From an uncultured Pelagibacteraceae bacterium (GTDB taxonomy: Bacteria > Pseudomonadota > Alphaproteobacteria > Pelagibacterales > Pelagibacteraceae): a stretch of 57,995 nt of DNA. A program made the position numbers and the translations under genes. The DNA is taken from the NCBI GenBank assembly GCA_902597335.1, contig CACJXK010000009.1:1-57995 (forward strand), read 5' to 3'. Below, piece after piece: positions 19,107-28,494 of the stretch (positions within the stretch are counted from its first letter, which is position 1; every line of letters starts with the position of its first letter). Below the pieces are notes generated by a model. That model saw only the letters and a program-made list of their open reading frames with translations. It was not told the origin of the DNA and ran no database searches.

Positions 19107-19842
19107 ATGTCAGATCCAATTATAAAAATTCAAAATATGAATAAATGGTTTGGTGATTTTCAAGTTTTAAAAAATATTAATTTAGAAGTTGAAGCAAATA
19201 AGAAAATTGTAGTATGTGGTCCATCAGGTTCAGGTAAATCAACATTGATTAGATGTATAAATAGATTAGAAGAGCATCAAGAGGGTGATATAATCGTTGA
19301 TGGAAACGAGCTATCAGAAAAAACTAAAGATATTGAAAAAATTAGAGCAGAAGTTGGTATGGTTTTTCAACAATTTAATTTATTCCCGCATCTTTCAATT
19401 TTAGATAATTGCACACTTGCACCTATTTGGGTAAAAAAAATGCCAAAAAAAAGAGGCTCAAGAACTAGCATTAGACCAACTTAAAAAAGTTCAAATTGAT
19501 GATCAAGCAAACAAATTTCCTGGACAACTTTCAGGCGGCCAACAACAACGTTGTGCGATTGCAAGAGCATTATGCATGCAGCCAAAAATTATGTTATTTG
19601 ACGAGCCAACATCAGCATTAGATCCAGAAATGATCAAAGAAGTACTTGATGCAATGGTAAGTCTTGCAAAAGGCGGAATGACAATGATTGTTGTTACACA
19701 TGAGATGGGTTTTGCCAAGGAAGTAGCTGATGAAGTCATTTTTATGGACGAGGGTATGATTATTGAGAAGGCTGATACAAAAGAGTTCTTTGCCAATCCA
19801 AAGAGTGACAGAACAAAGCTTTTTTTAAGCCAAATCCTTTAA
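19107..19842 (+). pseudogene. aapP: General L-amino acid ABC transporter ATP-binding subunit, split by a +1 shift in a poly-A tract
   Basis: Two reading frames together give one complete 244-residue ATPase if a single A is removed from the run of eight A at 19445-19452. The first frame (19107-19484) holds Walker A GPSGSGKST and the Q loop VFQQFNLFP, then goes out of frame after VKKMPKK. The second frame resumes [13 protein letters not shown] and contains the signature LSGGQQQR, Walker [13 protein letters not shown] and the H-loop VVTHEMG. Unshifted, the product lacks its signature, Walker B and H-loop and could not work. Because every motif is preserved, the break is recent, a sequence error, or bypassed by slippage at the A run. 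It is the only ATPase gene in the aap operon. Confidence 0.9.
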
Positions 19843-19986
19843 AATAATTCTAAACATTAGCTAAAAAGTTACTTGACAGGTTTGAAATAAATTAAAAAAA
19901 CCAATTTTTTTAAAATTATTTTACTTGCATAAAGTTTTCTATTTAGATTAACTCTCAATAATATTTTATTTAACGAGGGGTCTTAA

Positions 19987-20358
19987 ATGGAAGAAAATTT
20001 TAACAAACATCTTGGCAATAAGCTTAAGCTAAGACGATTAGCACTAGGTTTAACTCAAACTAAAGTAGCAAAAGCTATAAACGTAACTTTTCAACAAATC
20101 CAAAAGTATGAAAAAGGGACTAATGGAGTAAGTTCAATAAGATTATTGCAACTTTCAAATTATTTAAAAGTTCCAATTAACTATTTCTTTGAAGATTTTT
20201 CAGAATATTTAGTAAATCTTGATAAATCAAAAGAGGGACATATGAATGTAAACTATAACTTCTTAGTTAAAGTTTATTCAGAGTTAACTCAGGATCAAAA
20301 AACAAAATTTGCGAAAAACTTACAAATTTCTCAAATAAATATTTCTAAGGCTGTATAA
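19987..20358 (+). CDS. XRE-family helix-turn-helix transcriptional regulator
   Basis: A 123-residue protein. A classical HTH lies at about residues 9-64 (LKLRRLALGLTQTKVAKA, then FQQIQKYEKGTNGVSS), followed by YLKVPINYFF. The C-terminal 50 residues match no motif I know. Short regulators of this shape are common and mostly uncharacterised in alphaproteobacteria; the target is unknown. It sits alone after aapP with 144 bases upstream and a GAGGGG ribosome site 7 bases before the ATG. The upstream stretch contains TTGACA at 19874-19879 as a possible -35 box, without a convincing -10. It is followed by two minus-strand tRNA genes. Confidence 0.85.
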   Translation: MEENFNKHLGNKLKLRRLALGLTQTKVAKAINVTFQQIQKYEKGTNGVSSIRLLQLSNYLKVPINYFFEDFSEYLVNLDKSKEGHMNVNYNFLVKVYSELTQDQKTKFAKNLQISQINISKAV

Positions 20359-20364
20359 TTAATT

Positions 20365-20440
20365 TGGCTCCTCGGGCAGGACTCGAACCTGCGACCAATT
20401 GATTAACAGTCAACTGCTCTACCAACTGAGCTACCGAGGA
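20365..20440 (-). tRNA. tRNA-Asn (anticodon GTT)
   Basis: A 76-base cloverleaf on the minus strand. The acceptor stem is TCCTCGG/CCGAGGA, the D arm contains GCTCAGTTGGTAGAGC, the anticodon loop CTGTTAA gives GTT, and the T arm is GCAGGTTCGAGTCCTGC. The discriminator G and CCA (20365-20367) are encoded. It lies 50 bases from the tRNA-Cys gene on the same strand and probably shares its transcript. Confidence 0.97.
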
Positions 20441-20490
20441 ATATTTTTCTCACAACTTACTTTTTTTAAAACTTATCTCAATACTTTTTT

Positions 20491-20564
20491 TGGAGGCAAC
20501 GCCCGGAATCGAACCGGGATACAAGGATTTGCAATCCTCTGCGTAACCATTCCGCCACGTTGCC
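20491..20564 (-). tRNA. tRNA-Cys (anticodon GCA)
   Basis: A 74-base cloverleaf on the minus strand. The acceptor stem GGCAACG/CGTTGCC, the anticodon loop TTGCAAA (GCA) and a GC-rich T arm CCCGGTTCGATTCCGGG are visible. The discriminator is T and CCA is encoded (20491-20493). It is transcribed first in the Cys-Asn pair, away from valS. Confidence 0.97.
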
Positions 20565-20684
20565 GTCAAATACAAAAATATTTGTTAACCGATCTTTGTA
20601 TAATTCATTTTGATCATTAGTCTATAAATTTAGCAATGATTTTCATTATTGTTTATTAATTTGATTAATTTATAAAACAAATCA

Positions 20685-23312
20685 ATGAGTTTTGATAAAT
20701 ATGAGCATATAAATGTAGAAAATAAAATCTACGATTATTGGGAAAAAAACCAGCTATTTAAACCTAAAGAAAATTCTAAAAAATTCTCAATTGTAATTCC
20801 TCCACCAAATGTAACAGGAAGCCTTCACATGGGCCATGCTTTAAACAACTCAATCCAAGATGTTTTAACAAGATTTCATAGAATGAATAATTATGAAACT
20901 TTATGGCAGCCAGGAACTGATCATGCCGGTATTGCCACTCAGGCATTAGTTGAAAAAAAACTTGCAAAAGAAGGTATTAAAAAAAACGATTTAGGTAGAG
21001 AAAAATTTATTGAGAAAGTATGGGAATGGAAAAATGAATATGGAGATATAATAATTAATCAACTTAAAAAACTTGGATGTTCATGTGATTGGTCTCGTAA
21101 TGCTTTTACAATGGATGAAAATTTATCTAAGTCAGTCATAAAAGTATTTGTTGATCTTTATGATAAAAAATTAATCTACAAAGCAAAAAAACTTGTAAAT
21201 TGGGATGTTGTTTTAAAAACAGCAATATCTGATTTAGAAGTTGATCAGCGTGAAGTAAATTCTCAACTTTATTATATAAATTACCCTATAGAAAATTCTG
21301 ATAAATTTATAACAATTGCAACAACAAGACCTGAAACTATGTTGGGAGATACTGCAATAGCTGTAAATCCTAAAGATGAAAGATTTAAAGATTTAGTAGG
21401 GAAGTTTGTAATTATTCCTTTAGTAAAGAGAAAAATAAAAATAATAACAGATGATTATGCTGATCCTGAACAAGGAACAGGAGCAGTAAAAATTACTCCA
21501 GCTCATGATTTTAATGATTATGATGTAGGTATAAGAAACAAGTTAGAAGTAATTAATATATTTACGCCTGATGGAAAAATAAATGACAATGCACCTGACC
21601 CATATAAAGGTTTAGATAGATTTGCAGCAAGAAAATTAATCTTAGAACATCTTGAAGAGGGTAAATTTTTAGAAAAAATAGAAAAGTTAATAAACAAAGT
21701 TCCTTATGGGGATAGATCTAATTCTATTATTGAACCTTATTTAACAGAACAATGGTTTGTTGATGCTAAAACTTTAGCTGTAAAAGCAAAAGAAGTAGTT
21801 AATAATGGTAAAACTAAATTCTTTCCTGAAAATTGGTCAAAAACATATTTTCAATGGATGAATAATATTGAGCCTTGGTGTATTTCTCGTCAATTATGGT
21901 GGGGACATCAAATTCCAGCATGGTACGGACCTGATGGAAAAATATTTGTAGCTGAAAATGAGGATGAGTGCAAAAAACAAGCAAAAGAATTCTATTCAAA
22001 AGATGTGGAATTAAAAAGAGATGAAGATGTTCTAGACACTTGGTTTTCATCAGGTCTATGGCCATTTGCGACTTTAGGTTGGCCAGAAAAAACTCCAGAA
22101 GTTGAAAAATTTTATCCAACAAGTGTTCTTGTTACAGGTTTTGATATCATATTTTTCTGGGTTGCTAGAATGATAATGATGGGAACTCAGTTTTTAGATA
22201 AGGAACCTTTTAAAAATATTTATGTTCATGCTTTAGTTAGAGATGAAAAGGGTCAAAAAATGTCTAAATCAAAGGGCAATGTAATTGATCCATTAGAACT
22301 TATCGAAAAATATAGTGCAGATGCTTTGAGATTTACTCTTTTATCAATGGCATCGCCAGGTCGAGACGTAAAATTATCTGAAGACAGGGTTAAAGGTTAT
22401 AGAAATTTTTTAAATAAAATATGGAATGCAAATAATTTTTTATCACAAAATAAGTGTGATTTCAGTGATGTAAAAAAACCTGAAAATATAAAATTAACAA
22501 TCAATAAGTGGATACTATCTGAGCTTGTAAAAGTTAAAAACGACACTGAAAATAGTTTGAAAAACTATAGGTTTGATGAAGCAGCTAAGATTATTTATCA
22601 ATTTGTATGGCATTCATTTTGTGATTGGTATTTAGAGTTATCTAAAACGGTTTTAAACTCTGAAAATGAGGACGATATTCAGGAGTTAAGACAAACATCA
22701 GCATATGTTTTTAAGGAAATTTTAATAATACTTCATCCATTTATTCCATTTGTAACCGAAGAGATATGGTTAAATAATAAGCTAGATAAAGATGGAAAAG
22801 ATTACTTGATGCATGCCAATTGGCTAGAAGATGATTATCATGAAAAAAAATCGTATGATGAGATAAATAATATCATTAATTTTATTACATCAATTAGATC
22901 ATTTAAAAATGAATTAAATATAAGTCCTGGATCATTTATTGAAATTTCAACAGAAAATACAAACAAAGAATATAAAAACTTTTTATCTTCTAATGAAAAT
23001 ATAATGAAAAAAAATGGAAGAATTAAAAATTTTTATGAAAAAGATTTAGACAAACCATCTGCGAGTTTAGTCATAAGTGGTGAGTTATTTAAATTATATT
23101 TTGATGAAGATGTTGATTTAAATATGATCAAATCAACACTAGAAAAGAAAATTACAAAAATTAGTGAAGAGATGAAAAAAATTAATGTTAGATTGTCAAA
23201 TAAATCCTTTGTGGATCGTGCACCACAAAATATAGTAGAGCAGGAGAAAAGCAACTTTGCTAATCTTGAAAAAGATGTTAAAAAAATAGAATTAACTCTT
23301 AAAGGTTTATAA
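20685..23312 (+). CDS. valS: Valyl-tRNA synthetase
   Basis: An 875-residue class Ia synthetase. The HIGH-type motif is [15 protein letters not shown] near residue 38, the editing (CP1) domain has [15 protein letters not shown] near 212, and the KMSKS motif is [14 protein letters not shown] near 523. The anticodon-binding domain follows, and the Val-specific C-terminal coiled coil (about 805-875, [19 protein letters not shown]) is present. A 120-base spacer from tRNA-Cys precedes it without an evident T-box or other leader structure. The stop overlaps ilvD by one base. Confidence 0.97.
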   Translation: MSFDKYEHINVENKIYDYWEKNQLFKPKENSKKFSIVIPPPNVTGSLHMGHALNNSIQDVLTRFHRMNNYETLWQPGTDHAGIATQALVEKKLAKEGIKKNDLGREKFIEKVWEWKNEYGDIIINQLKKLGCSCDWSRNAFTMDENLSKSVIKVFVDLYDKKLIYKAKKLVNWDVVLKTAISDLEVDQREVNSQLYYINYPIENSDKFITIATTRPETMLGDTAIAVNPKDERFKDLVGKFVIIPLVKRKIKIITDDYADPEQGTGAVKITPAHDFNDYDVGIRNKLEVINIFTPDGKINDNAPDPYKGLDRFAARKLILEHLEEGKFLEKIEKLINKVPYGDRSNSIIEPYLTEQWFVDAKTLAVKAKEVVNNGKTKFFPENWSKTYFQWMNNIEPWCISRQLWWGHQIPAWYGPDGKIFVAENEDECKKQAKEFYSKDVELKRDEDVLDTWFSSGLWPFATLGWPEKTPEVEKFYPTSVLVTGFDIIFFWVARMIMMGTQFLDKEPFKNIYVHALVRDEKGQKMSKSKGNVIDPLELIEKYSADALRFTLLSMASPGRDVKLSEDRVKGYRNFLNKIWNANNFLSQNKCDFSDVKKPENIKLTINKWILSELVKVKNDTENSLKNYRFDEAAKIIYQFVWHSFCDWYLELSKTVLNSENEDDIQELRQTSAYVFKEILIILHPFIPFVTEEIWLNNKLDKDGKDYLMHANWLEDDYHEKKSYDEINNIINFITSIRSFKNELNISPGSFIEISTENTNKEYKNFLSSNENIMKKNGRIKNFYEKDLDKPSASLVISGELFKLYFDEDVDLNMIKSTLEKKITKISEEMKKINVRLSNKSFVDRAPQNIVEQEKSNFANLEKDVKKIELTLKGL

Positions 23313-25030
23313 TGAAAAAATTTAATAAAAAGAAATTACCTAGTAGACACACAACAATTGGTGCAGATAAAGCCCCTCAAAGATCATTTTATTACGCAAT
23401 GGATTTAACCGAAAAAGATGTAGCAAAACCATTTGTTGGTGTTGTTTCAACATGGAATGAGGCCGCTCCTTGTAACATAAATTTAATGAAACAAGCTCAA
23501 TCAGTTAAAAAAGGAGTTAAAGCTTCAGGTGGAACTCCAAGAGAATTTTGTACTATTACAGTAACTGATGGTATTGCGATGGGTCATGAGGGAATGAAGT
23601 CATCATTAATATCAAGAGATGTGATAGCAGACTCAACTGAACTTACGGTTAGAGGACATTGTTATGATGCATTAGTTGGATTAGCAGGCTGTGATAAATC
23701 ATTACCTGGTTTAATGATGTCGATGGTACGTTTAAACATTCCAAGTGTATTTATATATGGTGGATCAATTCTACCTGGGAGATTTAATGGAAAAGATGTA
23801 ACTGTTGTAGATGTATTTGAAGGAGTTGGAAAATATACGTCAAAAAAAATGACAGCTCATGCATTAAGAAAATTAGAATTAAAAGCATGTCCAAGTGCAG
23901 GTGCTTGTGGTGGACAATTTACTGCAAATACAATGGCATGTGTTTCTGAAGCAATAGGATTAGCTTTACCTTTCTCAGCAGGAACGCCAGCACCATATTT
24001 AGAAAGAAATAAATATGCAATAGACAGCGGTAAAGCTGTAATGAATTTATTAGCAAAGAATATTAGACCTAGAGACATAGTAACAAGAAAAGCTCTTGAA
24101 AATGCAGCAACAATTGTTGCAGCAACAGGTGGATCAACAAATGCAGGCTTACACTTGCCAGCTATTGCAAATGAAATTGGAATTAAATTTGATTTAATGG
24201 ATGTTGCAAAAATATTTAAGAAAACTCCTTATCTTGCAGATTTAAAACCTGGTGGAAAATATGTTGCAAAAGATATGTGGGAAGCAGGAGGAGTTCCAAT
24301 GTTATTAAAAACTCTTATGGATGGTGGCTACATTCACGGAGACTGTATGACAGTTACAGGTAAAACAATGAGAGAAAATTTAAAAAATGTCAAATTTAGA
24401 AATAATCAAAAAGTAATGAGATCCTATAAAAATCCAATTTCACCAACAGGAGGAGTTGTTGGATTAAAAGGAAATTTAGCTCCAGAAGGTGGAATTGTAA
24501 AAATAGCTGGTTTAAAAAAATTACAATTTACAGGAAGAGCTAGATGTTTTGATAATGAAGAGTCTGCTTACAAAGCAGTAATAAACAGAAAATACAAAGA
24601 TGGTGATATCATCATTATTAGATATGAGGGACCTATAGGAGGTCCTGGAATGAGAGAAATGCTTCAAACAACTGCAGCAATCTACGGTCAAGGAAAAGGG
24701 GAGAAAGTAGCCCTTATTACAGATGGCAGGTTCTCTGGGGCTACCAGAGGCTTTTGTATCGGTCATGTGGGCCCTGAGGCCTCTGTAGGCGGTCCTATAG
24801 CCCTTTTAAGGAATGGGGATATCATCGATATAGACGCTAAAAAGGGCACAATTAACGTAAGACTTACAAAGAAGGAATTAAGTGCAAGACGTAAAAAATG
24901 GAAACCGAGAAAAGTGAATTTTGGTAATGGTACATTATGGAAATATGCTCAAACTGTAGGACCAGCTTATAAAGGTGCACCAACTCATCCAGGTGGTAAA
25001 AACGAGGTTAGAACGTACGCTGATATTTAA
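23312..25030 (+). CDS. ilvD: Dihydroxy-acid dehydratase
   Basis: A 572-residue Fe-S enzyme making the 2-keto acids for valine and isoleucine. Cluster Cys ligands are visible in [11 protein letters not shown] near residue 127 and [14 protein letters not shown] near 198; [20 protein letters not shown] near 470 carries the conserved C-terminal active-site segment. The stretch 24700-24850 is markedly more GC-rich (58% in 24721-24780, by count) and uses GGG, GGC and GCC codons that are rare elsewhere in this gene. It follows valS with a one-base overlap, and the stop overlaps the next start by one base. Confidence 0.97.
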   Translation: MKKFNKKKLPSRHTTIGADKAPQRSFYYAMDLTEKDVAKPFVGVVSTWNEAAPCNINLMKQAQSVKKGVKASGGTPREFCTITVTDGIAMGHEGMKSSLISRDVIADSTELTVRGHCYDALVGLAGCDKSLPGLMMSMVRLNIPSVFIYGGSILPGRFNGKDVTVVDVFEGVGKYTSKKMTAHALRKLELKACPSAGACGGQFTANTMACVSEAIGLALPFSAGTPAPYLERNKYAIDSGKAVMNLLAKNIRPRDIVTRKALENAATIVAATGGSTNAGLHLPAIANEIGIKFDLMDVAKIFKKTPYLADLKPGGKYVAKDMWEAGGVPMLLKTLMDGGYIHGDCMTVTGKTMRENLKNVKFRNNQKVMRSYKNPISPTGGVVGLKGNLAPEGGIVKIAGLKKLQFTGRARCFDNEESAYKAVINRKYKDGDIIIIRYEGPIGGPGMREMLQTTAAIYGQGKGEKVALITDGRFSGATRGFCIGHVGPEASVGGPIALLRNGDIIDIDAKKGTINVRLTKKELSARRKKWKPRKVNFGNGTLWKYAQTVGPAYKGAPTHPGGKNEVRTYADI

Positions 25031-26239
25031 TGAAAATTAGACCTGTAATACTTTGTGGTGGCGCAGGAACAAGACTTTGGCCAGATAAAAAAAAACATCA
25101 AGCAAAACAATTTATTGATTTTGGCGGATGGAGTTTAATTCAAAAAACTTTAGAAAGAGTAAATAAACCAATTTTTGATTTTCCTATAATCAGCACAAAT
25201 CTCAAATACTTAAAGCAAGTAAAGCAAGCTTTAAAAAAAAGTAAAATAAAAAAAGTTTAAAATAGTTCTAGAACCAGCTAAAAAAAATACTGCACCAGCA
25301 ATCCTTGCTTCAGTTTTAATAAAAGATATTCCATTAGAGCAACCATTAATGTTTTTTGCAGCAGATCATTTAATTGAAAGATCTTATATTTTAAATAAAT
25401 CTTTATTAAAAAATAAACCAAATTTAGATAATCAAAATTTATTTATTTTTGGAATAAAACCTACAAACCCATCAAGTGAATATGGATATTTTTTAACTAA
25501 AAAAAATAAATCCATAAATAAAGTTACAAAATTTATTGAAAAACCAAAATTATCAAAAGCAAAGGAAGTAATTAAGAAAAAAGGTTACTGGAATTCTGGC
25601 ATGTTTTATTTAAGAAAAGACTCAATAATCAATAACTTTAAAAAATATCAAAATAAAACTTACAAAAGTTGTGTTGAAGCGATTAAAAAAGGCAAATATA
25701 AAAATAACACTTATTACTTAAATAAAAGAGCTTTTGAAAAATCAATCGAGAAATCTTTTGATTATGCAATTCTAGAGAAAACCAAACAAATTAACGCTAT
25801 CAAACTAGACATTCCTTGGTCAGATCTTGGTAGCTGGAAAGAAATTTTAGGGATGTATGACAAAAATAAAAACAAATATATTAAGAAAAAAAATGTCTAT
25901 TACCGTCCATGGGGTAGGTATACCAATCTATTTGAGGGCAAAGAGTTTTTAATTAAAGAGTTATACGTAAAACCAAAAGGCATTTTAAGTTTACAAAAAC
26001 ACCATCATCGAGCTGAACATTGGTTAGTTACACAAGGCAATCCTAAAATAACTCTGAATAAAGATATAATTGTTAAAAAACCTGGTGAACATATATTCAT
26101 TCCATTAGAAGCAATCCATAGAGTTCAAAATCCAGGAAAAAAACCTGTAAAAATTGTTGAAGCTCAAGTTGGTTCAATTCTAAAAGAGACTGATATTGTT
26201 AGATATCAAGACATTTATGGTAGAGCAAATAAACTTTAA
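25030..26239 (+). pseudogene. manC: Mannose-1-phosphate guanylyltransferase / cupin, split by a +1 shift
   Basis: Two frames join into about 402 residues if one base is removed near 25248-25257 (the A7-GTTT stretch). The first part (25030-25260) starts PVILCGGAGTRLWP, the nucleotidyltransferase signature. The downstream frame continues KIVLEPAKKNTAPAILAS (coding from about 25258), then FFAADHLI, FIEKPKL, WNSGMFYL and DIPWSDLGSW. A C-terminal cupin follows with YRPWGRYTNLFEG and LQKHHHRAEHW, as in type II phosphomannose isomerase/guanylyltransferase fusions. The joined length is below the common 460-480. It would make GDP-mannose for surface polysaccharide. Removing a base from the earlier A8 run instead creates a stop, so the shift must be after it. 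Confidence 0.85.
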
Positions 26240-26359
26240 TTAAATTGTAATAATCTATAAATATTTTTGTCATCAACATTAATTATAAAATTCTAATAAA
26301 ATTTTAAATTATAAAACATCTTTATTTTCCCTTAATTTTAAAATTTTGTTGATTAACTA

Positions 26360-26392
26360 CTTTCCCCTTTTTTAATTACAAAAAGGGGAAAG
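26360..26392. terminator. Long hairpin between convergent genes, probable terminator
   Basis: A perfect 13-bp stem (arms CTTTCCCCTTTTT and AAAAAGGGGAAAG) with a 7-base loop. It lies between manC (+) and the small basic gene (-), which converge here. The T-rich arm lies on the 5' side of the plus strand and there is no good T run after the stem on either strand, so it is not a textbook terminator. The position fits a bidirectional transcription stop; a processed or protein-binding structure is the alternative. Confidence 0.5.
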
Positions 26393-26404
26393 AAGATTTA
26401 GAAA

Positions 26405-26614
26405 TTAATTATTTACAGATGCGGAACTCTCGATAGTCTTCTTTTTAGCTAGTTTTTTTGCTTTTTTTTCAGCAACTCTTTTTTCAATACTTGCAATTTT
26501 AATATTAATTTTAGATAATTTTTTTTCTTTCAAATTGATCTTATTTTTGAGTTTTTCAATTAACTTGATAACCTTTTTTTTTCTTTTTTCATTTTTCTTT
26601 AACTTTTTACTCAT
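26405..26614 (-). CDS. Small, very lysine-rich protein of unknown function
   Basis: A 69-residue protein with 25 Lys (start MSKKLKKNEKRKKKVIKLIE). Residues about 8-55 have an Ile/Leu heptad-like spacing that suggests one long basic helix or coiled coil; the C-terminus is Ser/Asn-rich. A strong Shine-Dalgarno (AGGAGG, 26620-26625 on the minus strand) lies 5 bases before the ATG, unusual for this window and good evidence that the gene is translated. I recognise no family. A nucleic-acid or ribosome-associated role is a guess from charge only. It stands alone between the manC hairpin and the lipid-kinase gene. Confidence 0.7.
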   Translation of the reverse strand: MSKKLKKNEKRKKKVIKLIEKLKNKINLKEKKLSKINIKIASIEKRVAEKKAKKLAKKKTIESSASVNN

Positions 26615-26702
26615 AATGACCTCCTGTGTAATTTTATAATAATTATATTTAAATTAAATATCTTAGTAAAATGATTTTTTGATAAATTCTCTTATTTAAA
26701 AG

Positions 26703-27590
26703 TTATGCTGTTAATATGTTAAAATATTTTCCTGATTTCCTTAATTCTACTTTATCACAATATTGATATTTATCACCATCAATTTGAATTGGAATTTTTT
26801 TCCCTTGTCCATCAATTTTTAGCTCACTGGAATAAGATGTTATAACACTCGTAGACTTCGATAAATCTCCAAAAAAAATAATCAAATAAATATAATAAAG
26901 TATTTTTATTCTAGTAAGGTCTTTGAATACATAAGTAATAATTTTGTTATCAAATATATTTGTTTTATTAATTTTGTAGTGTCCTGCATAATAATTGGTA
27001 TTAGAACATAACACCCAGTCAGCTATATGATTTTGACCATCTATGTTAACTTTTAATTTTTGATTTTTCATTAACAAAAATTTTTGCAATCCTTTATATC
27101 CAAAAATAATTTTACCTAACAGTTTTTTTAGAGAACTATTAATTGAATGGACTATCGTTGCATCCCAACCTATACCTGCCATTAAAATAAAATAATCATT
27201 ATTGATTTTTACTAAATTAGTTTTTTTTAAATTGTTTGATTGTAAAATTTGAACAATTTTACTTATTTTTTTACTCATATTTAGTTCAGCTTGAAGTAAA
27301 TTAGCAGTTCCAGCTGGTATATAACCAATAGCAAAATCTTTTTTTGGAACAAAATTATTTTTAATAAGTTTGTTTATTGCAAATGATACTGAACCATCGC
27401 CACCAGCAACTACAAGTCTATCTATATTTAACTTAGAAATATTTTTAAATACTCCTTCTGCTTTATCCACGCTCTCAGTTTCAAAAAAAGAAACATCGTT
27501 ATGCTTAGAAAGTTCATCAGAAATTTTTTTTATAAATTTAGATTTTCTGCCAGAGGAAGCGTTTTTGTTGTAAATAATGCAATATTTCAT
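26703..27590 (-). CDS. Diacylglycerol/lipid kinase family protein (DAGK catalytic domain)
   Basis: A 295-residue protein starting MKYCIIYNKNASSGR, the typical first strand of the YegS/DagK fold. The nucleotide motif VVAGGDGSVSFAINKL sits near residue 62 and GYIPAGTANLL near 92. The C-terminal beta-sandwich ends with KIPIQIDGDKYQY. I chose the ATG at 27590 because the 13 codons upstream do not match the family. These enzymes phosphorylate diacylglycerol or related lipids. It is divergent from plcP, whose product is diacylglycerol, so it may return that lipid to phosphatidate when phosphate is plentiful (inference). Confidence 0.85.
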   Translation of the reverse strand: MKYCIIYNKNASSGRKSKFIKKISDELSKHNDVSFFETESVDKAEGVFKNISKLNIDRLVVAGGDGSVSFAINKLIKNNFVPKKDFAIGYIPAGTANLLQAELNMSKKISKIVQILQSNNLKKTNLVKINNDYFILMAGIGWDATIVHSINSSLKKLLGKIIFGYKGLQKFLLMKNQKLKVNIDGQNHIADWVLCSNTNYYAGHYKINKTNIFDNKIITYVFKDLTRIKILYYIYLIIFFGDLSKSTSVITSYSSELKIDGQGKKIPIQIDGDKYQYCDKVELRKSGKYFNILTA

Positions 27591-27609
27591 AATAAATTTT
27601 AATATTTTC

Positions 27610-27627
27610 TTAACATTACTATGGCAC
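27610..27627 (-). promoter_or_regulatory. Weak Pho-box-like direct repeat between the lipid kinase gene and plcP
   Basis: Read on the minus strand, GTGCCAT-AGTA-ATGTTAA has two 7-base units 11 bases apart and matches the enterobacterial Pho-box half-sites at 9 of 14 positions by my count. It lies in the only space between the divergent lipid kinase and plcP genes. Low confidence: short AT-rich matches like this arise by chance. Confidence 0.2.
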
Positions 27628-27675
27628 AAAGAATTAAACGATTCTAGTGCAAATTGAATTAAAAAAAAGGATTAA

Positions 27676-28494
27676 ATGAAACCTATATTAAAATACAAAA
27701 GTATATTCATTTCAGATGTGCATCTTGGTACTAAAGGTTGCCAAGCAAATAAATTGCTTGAATTTTTTAAAAATACAAGATCAGAAAAACTTTATTGTGT
27801 AGGTGATATAATAGATGTTTGGGCACTTCAAAAAAATTTTTATTGGCCACAAGAACATAATGACGTAATTCAAAAAATATTAAGAAAAGCAAGACATGGA
27901 ACAGAAGTTTACTACGTTATAGGTAATCATGATGAAGTGTTTCGAAAATTTATTCCTATGCATTTTGGACAGATAAAAATGATCAATAGAGTAATTCATC
28001 AGTCTGTTTTAAATAAAAAATATTTAGTTGTTCATGGCGATGCTTGGGATGGTGTTATGAGATATGCCAAATGGTTGTCGAAGTTAGGCGCAATAGCCTA
28101 TGAAATGCTATTGAAATTAAATGTAGTGATTAACTTTTTTAGACGTCTAAGAGGTAAAGGCCAGTGGTCTTTAGCAAAGTTTCTTAAATATAAGGTAAAA
28201 AATGCAGTTAAATATATGGGAGAATACGAAAAAACAATCGCAGAATATGGAAAGAAAAAAAAATTTGATGGAATAATCTGTGGGCATATTCACCACGCCC
28301 AAAATGAAAATTATGATGGTGTTAATTATTTAAATTGTGGAGACTGGGTTGAGTCTTGTACTGCTTTAGTTGAAAATTTTGATGGAACGTTTGAAATAAT
28401 TTATTGGGATAAATTAAGAGAAGAATTTTTAGATAGTCGTAATAATTCAGATAAAGAAGTAATTGAAACTCCAGGTCTGAAAAAGGCATCATAA
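27676..28494 (+). CDS. plcP: PlcP-type metallophosphoesterase (phospholipase C for lipid remodelling)
   Basis: A 272-residue calcineurin-like phosphoesterase with the five metal motifs: SDVHLGTKGC near residue 14 (DxH), CVGDIIDVW near 42 (GD), VIGNHDEV near 79 (GNHD), VVHGDAWDG near 117 (GD) and ICGHIHHAQN near 198 (GHxH). LpxH is the nearest well-known relative. The pairing with a glycosyltransferase directly downstream (one-base overlap) next to the pst-pho genes matches the PlcP-Agt pair described in SAR11 and rhizobia. There, phospholipid headgroups are removed under P starvation to leave diacylglycerol. No signal peptide is seen; action is at the inner face of the membrane. LpxH activity cannot be excluded from sequence alone. 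Confidence 0.83.
   Translation: MKPILKYKSIFISDVHLGTKGCQANKLLEFFKNTRSEKLYCVGDIIDVWALQKNFYWPQEHNDVIQKILRKARHGTEVYYVIGNHDEVFRKFIPMHFGQIKMINRVIHQSVLNKKYLVVHGDAWDGVMRYAKWLSKLGAIAYEMLLKLNVVINFFRRLRGKGQWSLAKFLKYKVKNAVKYMGEYEKTIAEYGKKKKFDGIICGHIHHAQNENYDGVNYLNCGDWVESCTALVENFDGTFEIIYWDKLREEFLDSRNNSDKEVIETPGLKKAS

Noticed and set aside
19987..20358. Control protein of a restriction-modification or toxin-antitoxin system
   Set aside because: The XRE protein has no toxin, methylase or endonuclease gene beside it; neighbours are an ABC transporter and tRNAs.
20365..20564. tRNA pair as a phage or island attachment site
   Set aside because: I saw no integrase gene, no partial tRNA 3' duplicate and no foreign gene block next to the tRNAs; the neighbours are valS and a small regulator.
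20399..20620. Plus-strand 73-codon frame
   Set aside because: It runs through the tRNA-Asn and tRNA-Cys genes in antisense; the tRNA cloverleaves explain the sequence.
27676..28494. Calling the metallophosphoesterase LpxH
   Set aside because: The shared metal motifs allow it, but the coupled GT4 gene and the adjoining phosphate regulon favour PlcP; LpxH is kept only as an alternative.
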